Assembly: GCA_016786765.1 (NCBI GenBank)
Contig: JAEUUZ010000007.1
Location: 1-64,000 of the forward strand
Origin: Chitinophagales bacterium
Lineage (GTDB): Bacteria; Bacteroidota; Bacteroidia; Chitinophagales; LD1
DNA length: 64,000 nt
Direction: 5' to 3'
The translations under genes were made by a program, and so were the position numbers. Below are positions 8,191 through 16,304 of the stretch, piece after piece; the first letter of the stretch is position 1; each line of letters begins with the position of its first letter. The notes below the pieces were generated by a model, which saw only the letters and a program-made list of their open reading frames with translations, had not been told where the DNA came from and searched no databases.

Positions 8191-9171
8191 ATGTTAAGAA
8201 ACGATTGGACGATTGAAGAAGTAAATGCGATTTACCATAAACCTGTATTAGAATTGATTGTTGACGCGGCAACGGTGCATCGCCAATATAACACTACTGC
8301 AGAAGTACAAGTATGTACACTACTTTCGGTAAAAACCGGTGGCTGTTCCGAAGACTGTTCGTATTGTCCGCAAGCCGCTCGCTACAATACCGGCATTGAT
8401 GCCCATCGTTTAATGAAATATGAAGATGTAGTGGAACGTGCTGCAGAAGCGAAACACAATGGTTCTACTCGTTTTTGCATGGGTGCCGCTTGGAGAAGTA
8501 TAAAAGACGGTGCCGATTTTGATCATGTGATTGAAATGGTGCGGGGGGTAAATGCGTTAGGTTTAGAAGTGTGTTGCACTCTAGGTATGCTTGACGAAAC
8601 GCAGGCACAGCGCTTGAAGGATGCCGGTTTATATGCCTACAATCATAATTTAGATACTTCGGATCAGTTTTATAAAGAAGTCATCACAACAAGAACATAC
8701 GATGATCGTTTAACAACCTTAGACAATGTTGAAAAAGCAGGTATTAGTGTATGTTGTGGCGGTATTATTGGCTTAGGTGAAACGGATGACGATAGAATTA
8801 AGCTTCTTCATACTTTAGCCACTCGTGCCAAGCATCCGGAATCTGTACCTGTAAATGCTTTAGTAGCAGTAGAAGGTACTCCGCTTGAACATCAAGGGAA
8901 AGTAAATATTTGGGAGATGGTACGTATGATTGCAACGGCTCGTATTTTGATGCCAAAATCGATGGTGCGTTTAAGTGCCGGACGAAACGACATGAGCATT
9001 ATTGAACAATCGTTGTGTTTCTTAGCCGGTGCGAATTCTATTTTCGCAGGCGAGAAATTATTGACCACCCCTAATCCCGAAGTCAATCAAGATAAATTGA
9101 TGTTCGAAATGCTTGGACTTGTGCCTCGCGAAAGTTTCAAAGAAGTGAAAGCTTCGGCTTCTGTTTGTTAA
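8191..9171 (+). CDS. bioB: Biotin synthase
   Basis: A radical-SAM enzyme that inserts sulfur into dethiobiotin, the last step of biotin synthesis. 326 residues from the ATG at 8191 (a GTG immediately before it is an alternative). The cluster-binding cysteines are in GGCSEDCSYCPQAARY (C-x3-C-x2-C). Other family landmarks are intact: the Cys in VCCTLGML, YNHNLDTS, GGIIGLGET and the late Arg in VRLSAGRNDM. Its TAA stop overlaps the ATG of bioF by one base (TAATG), which implies translational coupling. A TAGGTTTG box 20 bases upstream could be its promoter. Confidence 0.97.
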   Translation: MLRNDWTIEEVNAIYHKPVLELIVDAATVHRQYNTTAEVQVCTLLSVKTGGCSEDCSYCPQAARYNTGIDAHRLMKYEDVVERAAEAKHNGSTRFCMGAAWRSIKDGADFDHVIEMVRGVNALGLEVCCTLGMLDETQAQRLKDAGLYAYNHNLDTSDQFYKEVITTRTYDDRLTTLDNVEKAGISVCCGGIIGLGETDDDRIKLLHTLATRAKHPESVPVNALVAVEGTPLEHQGKVNIWEMVRMIATARILMPKSMVRLSAGRNDMSIIEQSLCFLAGANSIFAGEKLLTTPNPEVNQDKLMFEMLGLVPRESFKEVKASASVC

Positions 9172-10331
9172 TGGAATCGATTGAACAATATTTACAGACT
9201 AAACTTGAACAACGAAAAGCGGAAGGGAATTTTCGTTCGCTGAAGTTTCTTCCAAATCATGTTGATTTTACGAGTAATGATTATTTAGATTTAGCCCGTA
9301 ACCCTTTATTTGCAAATGAAGTGGAACGAGAATGTGCGTTGCAACAATTTACCAATGTGGGTGCAACAGGCTCTCGTTTACTCACCGGAAATAATGCTTA
9401 TATCGAATTAGTAGAAAGTGAAATTGCTAGCTTTCACCAATCGCCTGCATGTCTTATTTTTAACTCCGGTTTTGCTGCGAATTATGGCTTATTATCGGCC
9501 GTTCCCGGGAAGGGGCATTTATTACTCATGGATGAATTGGTACATGCATCTATTCATGATGGAGCCAAGGCTTCAAAGGCAGAGAAACTATTTTTTAAGC
9601 ACAACGATTTGACGGATTTAGAACGTTTATTGGCGGCTGAAAATGCTAAACAAAAATTTGTTGTTGTAGAGTCGTTATATTCGATGAATGGCAGCATTGC
9701 TGATTTGACAGCTATATCAGCACTATGTGAAAAGTATAATGCCCATCTAATTGTAGACGAAGCCCATGCTACGGGAGTTATAGGAGTGCAAGGGGAAGGT
9801 GTAGTTCAATCGTTAGGGTTGTCGGATAAAGTATTTGCTCGAGTGGTTACTTTCGGCAAGGCATTGGGTACACATGGAGCATGTGTGTTGGGTACTGATA
9901 CGCTTAGGTCGTTTTTGATTAATTTTTGTCGTCCGTTAATTTTTTCTACCGGATTATCTTTTCATTCTCTGGCATGTATTCGTGTAGCCTATCAGTTATT
10001 CCCGAAAATGCAAAGCGAGAGAAATAAGTTGAATGCGAACATTGCCTATTTCCGTACTTTTTCTGATAAAACTTCCTATCGTTTTCTGGATAGCAAAACA
10101 CCAATTCAGGGTTTGTTGATTGCGGGGAATGAAGAGGTTGTCGCCTGTTCTGCTTATTTGGAAAAGAAAGGTATCGATGCTCGTCCCATACGTTATCCTA
10201 CAGTTGCAAAAGGGGCAGAACGAATTCGTATTTGTTTACACAGTTATACTACTTTTGAAGCAATAGAACATTTATTTAGTGCTTGTAACAACTTTTATGC
10301 TACTAAAAGTGTTCATAGCCAAACACACTAA
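9171..10331 (+). CDS. bioF: 8-amino-7-oxononanoate synthase (PLP-dependent)
   Basis: 386-residue alpha-oxoamine synthase joining pimeloyl-thioester and alanine at the start of biotin ring assembly. Visible features: FTSNDYLDLARNP, GATGSRLLTGN, LIVDEAHATGVIG (PLP-contacting Asp and His) and TFGKALGTHGA with the Schiff-base Lys. The start is the ATG at 9171 that overlaps the bioB stop. Related enzymes (KBL, serine palmitoyltransferase) share these motifs; coupling to bioB makes the biotin role the best reading. bioA, bioC and bioD are not in the window. Confidence 0.93.
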   Translation: MESIEQYLQTKLEQRKAEGNFRSLKFLPNHVDFTSNDYLDLARNPLFANEVERECALQQFTNVGATGSRLLTGNNAYIELVESEIASFHQSPACLIFNSGFAANYGLLSAVPGKGHLLLMDELVHASIHDGAKASKAEKLFFKHNDLTDLERLLAAENAKQKFVVVESLYSMNGSIADLTAISALCEKYNAHLIVDEAHATGVIGVQGEGVVQSLGLSDKVFARVVTFGKALGTHGACVLGTDTLRSFLINFCRPLIFSTGLSFHSLACIRVAYQLFPKMQSERNKLNANIAYFRTFSDKTSYRFLDSKTPIQGLLIAGNEEVVACSAYLEKKGIDARPIRYPTVAKGAERIRICLHSYTTFEAIEHLFSACNNFYATKSVHSQTH

Positions 10332-10343
10332 AGCGACACAAAC

Positions 10344-10883
10344 ATGAAGATATATACAAAAAAGGGAGATTTAGGAGAAACATCGTTGGTAGGGGGAAGA
10401 CGCATTTCTAAAGACGATCTGCAAATTGATAGTTATGGTACTGTGGATGAACTGAACAGTTGGATGGGGTTATTGGCCGATGTTGCCGATGAACACTCAT
10501 TGCCGCAACTTCGCACAATACAAAATACGTTGTTTAAAGTGGGGTCGATACTAGCCAATGATGCTGAACATCCTTTCGATTTGGGTTTTGATATTGTTCA
10601 GTCGGATGTTGAATTGCTAGAACAATGGATTGATAAGATGGATGGTCAATTGGAGCCATTGAAGAACTTTATTTTGCCTGGCGGACATACTTCCGTTTCC
10701 CATGCACAAATTGCCAGAACCGTATGCAGACGAGCAGAAAGATTATGTGTAGCTTTGCATAAAGTGATTGCATTAAATCCTCTAGTAATCATGTATTTGA
10801 ATCGCTTAAGCGATCTACTGTTTACCTACGCACGTTATTTATCTAAAACGTTAGGTGCCGAAGAAATTGTGTGGAAGGTCTAG
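10344..10883 (+). CDS. Cob(I)alamin adenosyltransferase, PduO type
   Basis: 179 residues converting cob(I)alamin and ATP to adenosylcobalamin. The N-terminus MKIYTKKGDLGETSLVGGRR is the typical ATP-binding start of PduO-type enzymes. Later blocks IDSYGTVDELNSWMG, FILPGGH and the basic CRRAER segment with LNRLSDLLF complete the family pattern. It lies 12 bases after bioF. Together with the B12 uptake operon at 18.7-26.5 kb it suggests that this organism imports cobalamin and adenosylates it, probably for methylmalonyl-CoA mutase or a class II ribonucleotide reductase (inference). Confidence 0.93.
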   Translation: MKIYTKKGDLGETSLVGGRRISKDDLQIDSYGTVDELNSWMGLLADVADEHSLPQLRTIQNTLFKVGSILANDAEHPFDLGFDIVQSDVELLEQWIDKMDGQLEPLKNFILPGGHTSVSHAQIARTVCRRAERLCVALHKVIALNPLVIMYLNRLSDLLFTYARYLSKTLGAEEIVWKV

Positions 10884-11464
10884 TTCACAAGTTTGAGGAA
10901 AACGGAGCCCAATGGCTTACTCATTTCCACTTCCATTAGTTTACCATTGATATAACGATAGTAGGAAGTAACATTTTTCATGATGGAGCGATATTCGGAG
11001 TTGGCAATTTTTTCCAAATTGAAAAACTCTCCCAAACGCTCTGAAAAATAGCCCACAAGATTGGTTTTTGGCTCTTGAAAATATAAGAGCACTGAATAGT
11101 TTCTGATCACTTTTTTTAGTCGAAGTTTTTTGCCGTTTTGTTCAATTTCATAAACGTCATCCATTTTCTTGGCTTGTGTCAAAGATTCACCTTCATCATT
11201 CACTACCTTGTAATAAGAAGTTTGTAGCTCACCGTTCTTCACTAATATCTCTGCATTCGCTAGCGATTTTTTGCTCGTAAAAAGCAATTTAGCTTCCGAC
11301 TGGCTTTTGAGTTTATACAATGTATATCCATTGCCTTTATCGATTTTTTCAATGGTAGTTTCTCCAATTTTTTTGTTGAAGAGTACAACATCGTAGTTCA
11401 ACTTCGTTTGCCCGAAGCATAATGCCGAAAAGAGAACAAAAAAGAGTAGTGTAGTGGTTTTCAT
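10880..11464 (-). CDS. Secreted protein of unknown function (DUF6134-like)
   Basis: 194 residues from the ATG at 11464, chosen because a signal peptide (MKTTTLLFFVLFSALCFGQ) begins exactly there; an upstream in-frame start would bury it. The mature part (KLNYDVVLFNKKIGETTIEK ... VLLYFQEPKTNLVGYFSE ... GKLMEVEMSKPLGSVFLKLV) resembles the beta-rich DUF6134/DUF3108-type family of periplasmic proteins in Bacteroidota. No function is known. It converges on the adenosyltransferase with a 4-base overlap. Confidence 0.7.
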   Translation of the reverse strand: MKTTTLLFFVLFSALCFGQTKLNYDVVLFNKKIGETTIEKIDKGNGYTLYKLKSQSEAKLLFTSKKSLANAEILVKNGELQTSYYKVVNDEGESLTQAKKMDDVYEIEQNGKKLRLKKVIRNYSVLLYFQEPKTNLVGYFSERLGEFFNLEKIANSEYRSIMKNVTSYYRYINGKLMEVEMSKPLGSVFLKLVN

Positions 11465-11575
11465 AGTTAAACGTAAGAATTTGATTACGAATTGGTTTTC
11501 ATTTTCAATATACATTTTTTTTCTTTCAATGAGATAAATATTTTACATCTTTCCTTCGGCTTTAACAGCTATTGA

Positions 11576-12295
11576 ATGTCGAATTATACACTCTCAATTG
11601 TGCTACCATGCTTTAATCCTACACAACAGTGGGAGAGCAATGTGTTGGAGGAATATCGATTGCTGAAAGCTGCACTGCCTTCAGAACAGATTCAATTGAT
11701 TGTAATAAACGATGGAAGTACAATAAATGTATCGGCAGCGAGTACGTTGCTTTTGGAAAAAGAAAATGCAGTATTTGTTCAGCGAGAGATTAACTATGGT
11801 AAGGGTTTCACACTTCGCGAGGGTGTTCGGCTGGCAATAGGAGATAGGGTTATTTATACGGATATTGATTTCCCTTACACCCATAATAGTTTTTTAGCTG
11901 TGTACAACGCTTTGAAACAGGCGGATGTGGCTATTGGCGTTCGTTCGGAAGCGTATTATGCAAACATGCCCAAGGCAAGGGTGTACATTTCTAAAACGCT
12001 GCGTTTCTTTATTCGTAAGTTTTTATCTATTCCCACCGATGATACGCAGTGTGGCTTGAAAGGCTTTAATGTAAAAGGCAAAGACGTGTTTTTGCAAACA
12101 AAAATCAATCGTTACTTATTCGATTTGGAATTTGTATTTCTGAGTGCCCGAAAGGCATTAACAATTGCACAAGTTCCCGTAGAACTTAAATCCGGAATAA
12201 CATTGAGCAAAATGCGCGGTTTTATTCTGCTTGGTGAAGGCATTAATTTTTTACGAATTCTCTTTAGCTCTTTTTTTTCTTCTTCAAACTCTTGA
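11576..12295 (+). CDS. Family 2 glycosyltransferase
   Basis: 239 residues of a GT-A glycosyltransferase resembling dolichyl-phosphate sugar synthases. LSIVLPCFNP opens the Rossmann-like fold, VINDGS is the first Asp motif, and YTDIDFPYT holds the metal-binding DxD-like site. NYGKGFTLREGVRLA and DTQCGLKGF also match this subfamily, in which the last motif lies near the acceptor site. There is no C-terminal membrane domain. Its 3' end overlaps the convergent gene at 12264 by 32 bases. The sugar and acceptor are unknown. Confidence 0.88.
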   Translation: MSNYTLSIVLPCFNPTQQWESNVLEEYRLLKAALPSEQIQLIVINDGSTINVSAASTLLLEKENAVFVQREINYGKGFTLREGVRLAIGDRVIYTDIDFPYTHNSFLAVYNALKQADVAIGVRSEAYYANMPKARVYISKTLRFFIRKFLSIPTDDTQCGLKGFNVKGKDVFLQTKINRYLFDLEFVFLSARKALTIAQVPVELKSGITLSKMRGFILLGEGINFLRILFSSFFSSSNS

Positions 12296-13004
12296 GGAAT
12301 TTGGTTTCGCTATAGGTGATAAAGGTGACGATATCTTCTTTTAGTGAATCGTCATACTGGCTCAACAAAATTTTCCCATGACTTAGAATGTCTATACCCA
12401 GTTGGATAGCGTCAAAATCGTCTTGCCCGTAGGTATCGGGCTTTTGTTTCATTTTCGACAATACTCTACCTAGAATGGAAATGGTTTTATCAAGTACAAA
12501 AGTGTCGGATATAGATTTAAACAAATCGGTAAGCTCAACGATAAATTGCTCAATTTGTTTATAGGGAAGTTCCGCCAAACATTCGTTGAACTGCTCTTCG
12601 GTAAAGGGAATCGGGAAGTTTTTTGCTTCGGCAATAGCCAATAAATCGTTTTCAAATTTACGCGCAGCAGCATGTGTACGCAAAGTAACGGAACCGGTAT
12701 GAATGGCTTGCGGTAAATGAAACCCGAACTCAAAAACAGCAGATGCGAGATTGCCTAAAAGTCCGAATACCTTTGATGGGTGCGATACATAGCTTTCCAA
12801 TTGTAAAAAGGCTTTGTCGAGTTTTTCTCTTTCGCTCGGAGAGCTATACAGATTCTCTAAGAAAAAATCACGCAATTCATCCACCGTTTTTTGCGTAAAA
12901 CTCTTTGGAAGATTCGGATCTTTCTTAATGTTTTCGAAGGTATAGCGCTTGTTTATCGATTCACGATACAAGTCGATCATGTGGTTTTTAAGCTCTGTAT
13001 TCAT
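12264..13004 (-). CDS. Hypothetical cytosolic protein
   Basis: 246 residues, no signal peptide or membrane helix, mostly helical and charged, with a Lys-rich end (KFLKSLKKKKKS). I do not recognise the family. It is read without interruption from an ATG at 13004, and its tail-to-tail 32-base overlap with the glycosyltransferase is unusual but both frames look genuine. It stands alone on the minus strand, so context gives no function. Confidence 0.7.
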   Translation of the reverse strand: MNTELKNHMIDLYRESINKRYTFENIKKDPNLPKSFTQKTVDELRDFFLENLYSSPSEREKLDKAFLQLESYVSHPSKVFGLLGNLASAVFEFGFHLPQAIHTGSVTLRTHAAARKFENDLLAIAEAKNFPIPFTEEQFNECLAELPYKQIEQFIVELTDLFKSISDTFVLDKTISILGRVLSKMKQKPDTYGQDDFDAIQLGIDILSHGKILLSQYDDSLKEDIVTFITYSETKFLKSLKKKKKS

Positions 13005-13131
13005 AAGGTAATGTTACGGATTTGAAATAAAAAAGGCGATGGGTAGGCAGGTAGTTTTCTATAAATAGCAGAGTTATTCGGCTGTTCTGCTATCTTCGCC
13101 CAATTTTTGTGCGAAAACCCAAGTCTATTTT

Positions 13132-13578
13132 ATGAAACGAATATTAGTAAGTGAGAAAATTTTGGGTGCGAGCCGGAAATCAAGTTTAGATGAATTGCGA
13201 ACGATTTATCGCAAGCTGATCAAAGAATGGCACCCCGATAAATTGCAACAAGACGAAGAGAAACTGGTCGTTGCAGAAGTGCGCAGCAAAGAAATTATTG
13301 ATGCTTATCAATTTTTGGTAAGTATATCGCCTGAAACCCATACTGCGAATTTGGAAGAGTACACCAAAATTACTTCGGCTAATTTTATCACCGATTACGA
13401 ATATAAAGGAGTCACACTTACCGTTACGTTCTACGATGGTTGTGTGTATGAATACTTGGGTGTGCCGCGCAATATCTACATCAAAATGATGAACTCCGCT
13501 ACTGTGGCGCGTTTTGCACGCAGACATATTTTCTTTTCCTATCCGTATCGAAGAGCAGAGAAGCAGAAGGAGGATTAA
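13132..13578 (+). CDS. J-domain protein fused to a KTSC domain
   Basis: 148 residues in two parts. Residues ~14-65 are a DnaJ-like J domain (YRKLIKEWHPDKLQQ with the HPD tripeptide and the helix-IV region IIDAYQFLVS), which stimulates Hsp70 ATPases. Residues ~80-143 read as a KTSC domain (GVTLTVTFYDGCVYEYLGVPRNIYIKMMNS ... YPYRR), a small domain associated with RNA or nucleic-acid binding enzymes. The G/F and zinc domains of true DnaJ are missing. The role is unknown; it may recruit DnaK to a KTSC-bound target (inference). Confidence 0.78.
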   Translation: MKRILVSEKILGASRKSSLDELRTIYRKLIKEWHPDKLQQDEEKLVVAEVRSKEIIDAYQFLVSISPETHTANLEEYTKITSANFITDYEYKGVTLTVTFYDGCVYEYLGVPRNIYIKMMNSATVARFARRHIFFSYPYRRAEKQKED

Positions 13579-14092
13579 GCGTAATTAGTTGATTTATCCT
13601 CTGGTTGGTATTAGCACATCAGCCTTCAGAAAATGATTTTTGCGTGCCCTCACTAAGAAGCGAGGTCGGGTCGTTCGCTCCAATTTTTTTGTAGCGCCAA
13701 AGCCCGCCACAAAAAAGATTTCCGCTGCCACCCCTCACGCACATTTCGGTTCATTGAAAATTCTATACGCCATTGCTCGCATCTTGCGAGCAATCTCAAC
13801 TTTTGCCTCCGGCAAGCATTTAAAGATGCCGGAGGCATTTTTAGGACTCACTCGCTAGAAGCGAGCGAGGGCGGAAATTTTCCTTTGTTTGGTGTTCCGC
13901 TACCAACCAAAATACTCGCAACTTTTCCTGTCATGCTGACGATAGGAAGCATCTGAGTTGATGTAGTTTTATAATTACGCTAAACAATTCGCAAAGCATT
14001 AGACTTTGCACGGTCTGCAAGACCGCGCCAGCTAAAGATTATGATGTTAGATAAATTAAATGTATTTTCATTTAGCATTAAACATCCCCAAT
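13579..14092. other. Non-coding stretch rich in hairpins and a dispersed repeat
   Basis: No convincing gene. Two perfect hairpins are present: TTGCTCGCA/TGCGAGCAA (13773-13793) and TGCCTCCGGCA/TGCCGGAGGCA (13804-13837, followed by T5, terminator-like). Further right is a copy of the ~80-bp repeat also present at 15048. It precedes the T9SS protein at 14093. Confidence 0.6.
13879..13960 (+). repeat. Dispersed ~80-bp repeat, copy A
   Basis: Shares almost its full length with 15048-15130 (including GGTGTTCCGC-ACCAACCAAAAT and CTGTCATGCTGACGATAGGA). A shorter part recurs inverted at 15448-15482. Confidence 0.75.
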
Positions 14093-15019
14093 ATGAAAAA
14101 GAAATCTATTTTACTCTTTTTACTCTTGCCTTTTTTCATTCATGCACAAATAGTTCCTTCTTCAGTTGCAGAAATTTACAGCTTTTCAATAGGCGATTCT
14201 TTTGAATATAGTTTTAATGCTCACAATGCATTTGGGCCTTGTAGGCGCGAAGGAGTTACGCTGAATATTATTACCGATACTTTCAGGCGTTCGGATACTC
14301 TTTTTTATTCTTATCTCCGAATAGGTTCAAGTGCTGATATAGGTTGTGATTACCCAATAGTCCCTTATAAACTTTATTTCGATTCTACTTTAGTGTCTTC
14401 TCGTATTTTTAATGCCGATTCCCAAATTTTTAAATCGAATATTCATATTGGTTCATTTGTTGTAGGAGAGTGTATGCAACAGTTAGGGGGGACTTGTACT
14501 GAAAGCGTTTTTTATGCCGGCATTAATAATTACAACCAACGGAAACAAAATGAGTCTAAGATTCAAGGGCTTAGTGATTATGACGCCATCTTTGTAGAAG
14601 GCTTAGGTATTGTTTACCAAAGAGTATTTATGGAAAGTGATAACTCTAGTATGACAGAATCGAAATTGATTTATTATCATAAAACTTCAGGTGAAACTTG
14701 GGGTAACTATAAACCCATTGTTCAGGGCTATTTCGATGGATTATATCCTTGGGGGATTTCAGAAACAAGCAGTAATACACAAATTGTAGTTACTCCAAAT
14801 CCTGCGAAAAATTCTGTTCAAATTAAAGTTGCTTCAAATGGGAGGCAAGATGAAATGTTATATACAATTACCGATAATATCGGTCAATTGGTTCAATCCG
14901 GAGTATTATCTAACCAGTCTACAACATTGGATGTTTCACTTTTAAGTAGGGGGTTATACTTTGTAAATGTAAAGAGCAACACAGGCAAACGCTGGAGTAA
15001 CAAATTGGTGAAGGAGTAG
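14093..15019 (+). CDS. T9SS-sorted secreted protein of unknown function
   Basis: 308 residues from the ATG at 14093, where the signal peptide MKKKSILLFLLLPFFIHAQ begins (the upstream in-frame ATG at 14060 is rejected). The middle ~200 residues are unrecognised, with two Cys pairs. The last ~75 residues are a type A T9SS sorting domain (VVTPNPAKNSVQIKV ... YTITDNIGQLVQSG ... LLSRGLYFVNVKSN ... NKLVKE), which directs export to the cell surface or medium. It is flanked on both sides by repeat-rich non-coding DNA, so it may be a recent insertion (inference). Confidence 0.82.
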   Translation: MKKKSILLFLLLPFFIHAQIVPSSVAEIYSFSIGDSFEYSFNAHNAFGPCRREGVTLNIITDTFRRSDTLFYSYLRIGSSADIGCDYPIVPYKLYFDSTLVSSRIFNADSQIFKSNIHIGSFVVGECMQQLGGTCTESVFYAGINNYNQRKQNESKIQGLSDYDAIFVEGLGIVYQRVFMESDNSSMTESKLIYYHKTSGETWGNYKPIVQGYFDGLYPWGISETSSNTQIVVTPNPAKNSVQIKVASNGRQDEMLYTITDNIGQLVQSGVLSNQSTTLDVSLLSRGLYFVNVKSNTGKRWSNKLVKE

Positions 15020-15047
15020 ACTTAATTGATTTTATAATTCCGTCTTT

Positions 15048-15130
15048 TTTCCTTTGATTGGTGTTCCGCCACCAACCAAAATTCTCGCAACTTTTCCTGT
15101 CATGCTGACGATAGGAGGTATCTGTGTTGG
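15048..15130 (+). repeat. Dispersed ~80-bp repeat, copy B
   Basis: Near-identical to copy A at 13879-13960, differing at scattered positions; the same GTTCCGCCACCAACCAAAAT and CTGTCATGCTGACGATAGG blocks are present in order. Confidence 0.75.
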
Positions 15131-15447
15131 AGTGACAGTGATAAAAACGATCAAAGGAAAAATGTCAAACCCAGCGTCATTACACCGCATGCGGGAATCT
15201 AGATGTTCATCTTTTTTTCAAGAGATTCCTGCCTTCGCAGGAATGACGGTTCATTGATAATTTGTTGTATTTGTGCGTTCATTATACCTTTTCTTGAATT
15301 ATCTTCTATGCACCATTTCGCGTAAGGGGTTGCAGCGGAAAGCCCACAGTGGAGCTGCATAGCGGAACGAGGACTTGTAGCGGAAAACCCGGTGCCGCTC
15401 TTGTGGCATACGCCCTACTTGTTTTAAGCGATTTTGGTATTTTGGTT

Positions 15448-15482
15448 TAGTTGGTGGCAGAACACCAACCAAAGGGGAAAAA
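15448..15482 (-). repeat. Inverted short copy of the dispersed repeat
   Basis: Its reverse complement (TTTGGTTGGTGTTCTGCCACCAAC) matches the beginning of copies A and B. It directly abuts the coding remnant at 15498. Confidence 0.6.
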
Positions 15483-15497
15483 TACTACCCAGAGTTG

Positions 15498-15650
15498 ATG
15501 AAGTATGTAGGCGAAATGCCGATTACAATTCCCAATAAGGAAAAACCGGCTATTGGCGTGCAGATTTTAAATGCCTACTTCAGTTCATTGTTTGTTCTAG
15601 TGCTCGATTACACACTCACGCATCCTGCGCAAGGTAATTCTATTGGTTAG
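15498..15650 (+). pseudogene. 3' remnant of an unidentified gene
   Basis: From 15483 the frame reads smoothly (YYPELMKYVGEMPITIPNKE ... LNAYFSSLFVLVLDYTLTHP) to a TAG at 15648, with good coding character and a membrane-like segment. Upstream it runs straight into the inverted repeat at 15448. This looks like the surviving C-terminal ~55 codons of a gene cut by repeat insertion. It could also be a real 50-residue protein starting at the ATG 15498. Family not recognised. Confidence 0.4.
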
Positions 15651-15712
15651 TCGTCATTCTACTCTATAACAATACTATTTTGGGATGTGTACTTTTTTCC
15701 TAATTTAGTTAT

Positions 15713-16228
15713 GTGAAAGTAATCCTCTCAATTTTTATTGCTTTTTCATTCTTGTTCTATTCCGTGGGCTTTCAATTGTTTTATCAGATGCAAGAATCAG
15801 CAAATAGAAACGAAATACACACTTCACTTCACATTCGAGCCACTCAAAAAATAAACTTTCCAAGTGCTACGTACCTTCAACTTTTAGAGGATAAGCATGA
15901 GTTTAGTTTCAATGGTAATCGATATGATATTATTGCTGAAACAATTCATGGCGATAGTGTTGAGGTAACATGCTATCACGATACAGCCGAAGAAGAAATT
16001 GCGGAGTTATACAACGAATTTATACACTCGTTTTTAAAAGGGCATACAAGTTCCGGAAAGAAAAATGTTTTTGCTAAGCTACATGTAGTAGATTATTTGG
16101 CGGTTGCTAGCCCTCTATACCGCTATCCTATTTTTTCAGGATGCGAACAAATGGATATTGAGCATCTACCATTACTTTCCAATGTTTCTATTGCGATAAT
16201 AGTTCCCCCTCCGCAGTTTTTCGTTTAA
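15713..16228 (+). CDS. Hypothetical membrane-anchored protein upstream of a TonB receptor
   Basis: 171 residues from a GTG at 15713; this start is chosen because residues 1-24 (VKVILSIFIAFSFLFYSVGF) form the signal or anchor helix, and the next Met would remove it. The remainder is polar and acidic with a Pro-rich end (VPPPQFFV). I recognise no domain. Short secreted proteins placed directly before TonB-dependent receptors are common in Bacteroidota and may take part in the same uptake process; the 76-base gap to the receptor makes co-transcription likely. Confidence 0.65.
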   Translation: MKVILSIFIAFSFLFYSVGFQLFYQMQESANRNEIHTSLHIRATQKINFPSATYLQLLEDKHEFSFNGNRYDIIAETIHGDSVEVTCYHDTAEEEIAELYNEFIHSFLKGHTSSGKKNVFAKLHVVDYLAVASPLYRYPIFSGCEQMDIEHLPLLSNVSIAIIVPPPQFFV

Positions 16229-16304
16229 TGATTAGCGATTTAAACGAGTTAATAGAGAAGGACGTATTCTCTATTTATGCTTTTTGAACATTAAACAAAT
16301 TCAA

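Larger units (their letters stand above)
15020..15712. other. Repeat-rich intergenic region
   Basis: Contains copy B of the ~80-bp repeat, an ATTCCTG-CCTTCG-CAGGAAT type palindrome near 15224-15245 like those of dispersed intergenic repeats, a second GC-rich segment with GTAGCGGAAA repeats (15330-15410), an inverted short copy of the repeat and a gene remnant (15498-15650). No intact gene was found. Confidence 0.6.

Noticed and set aside
15054-15257. Possible 67-residue protein
   Set aside because: It lies entirely within dispersed repeat and palindrome sequence and reads as repeat translation.
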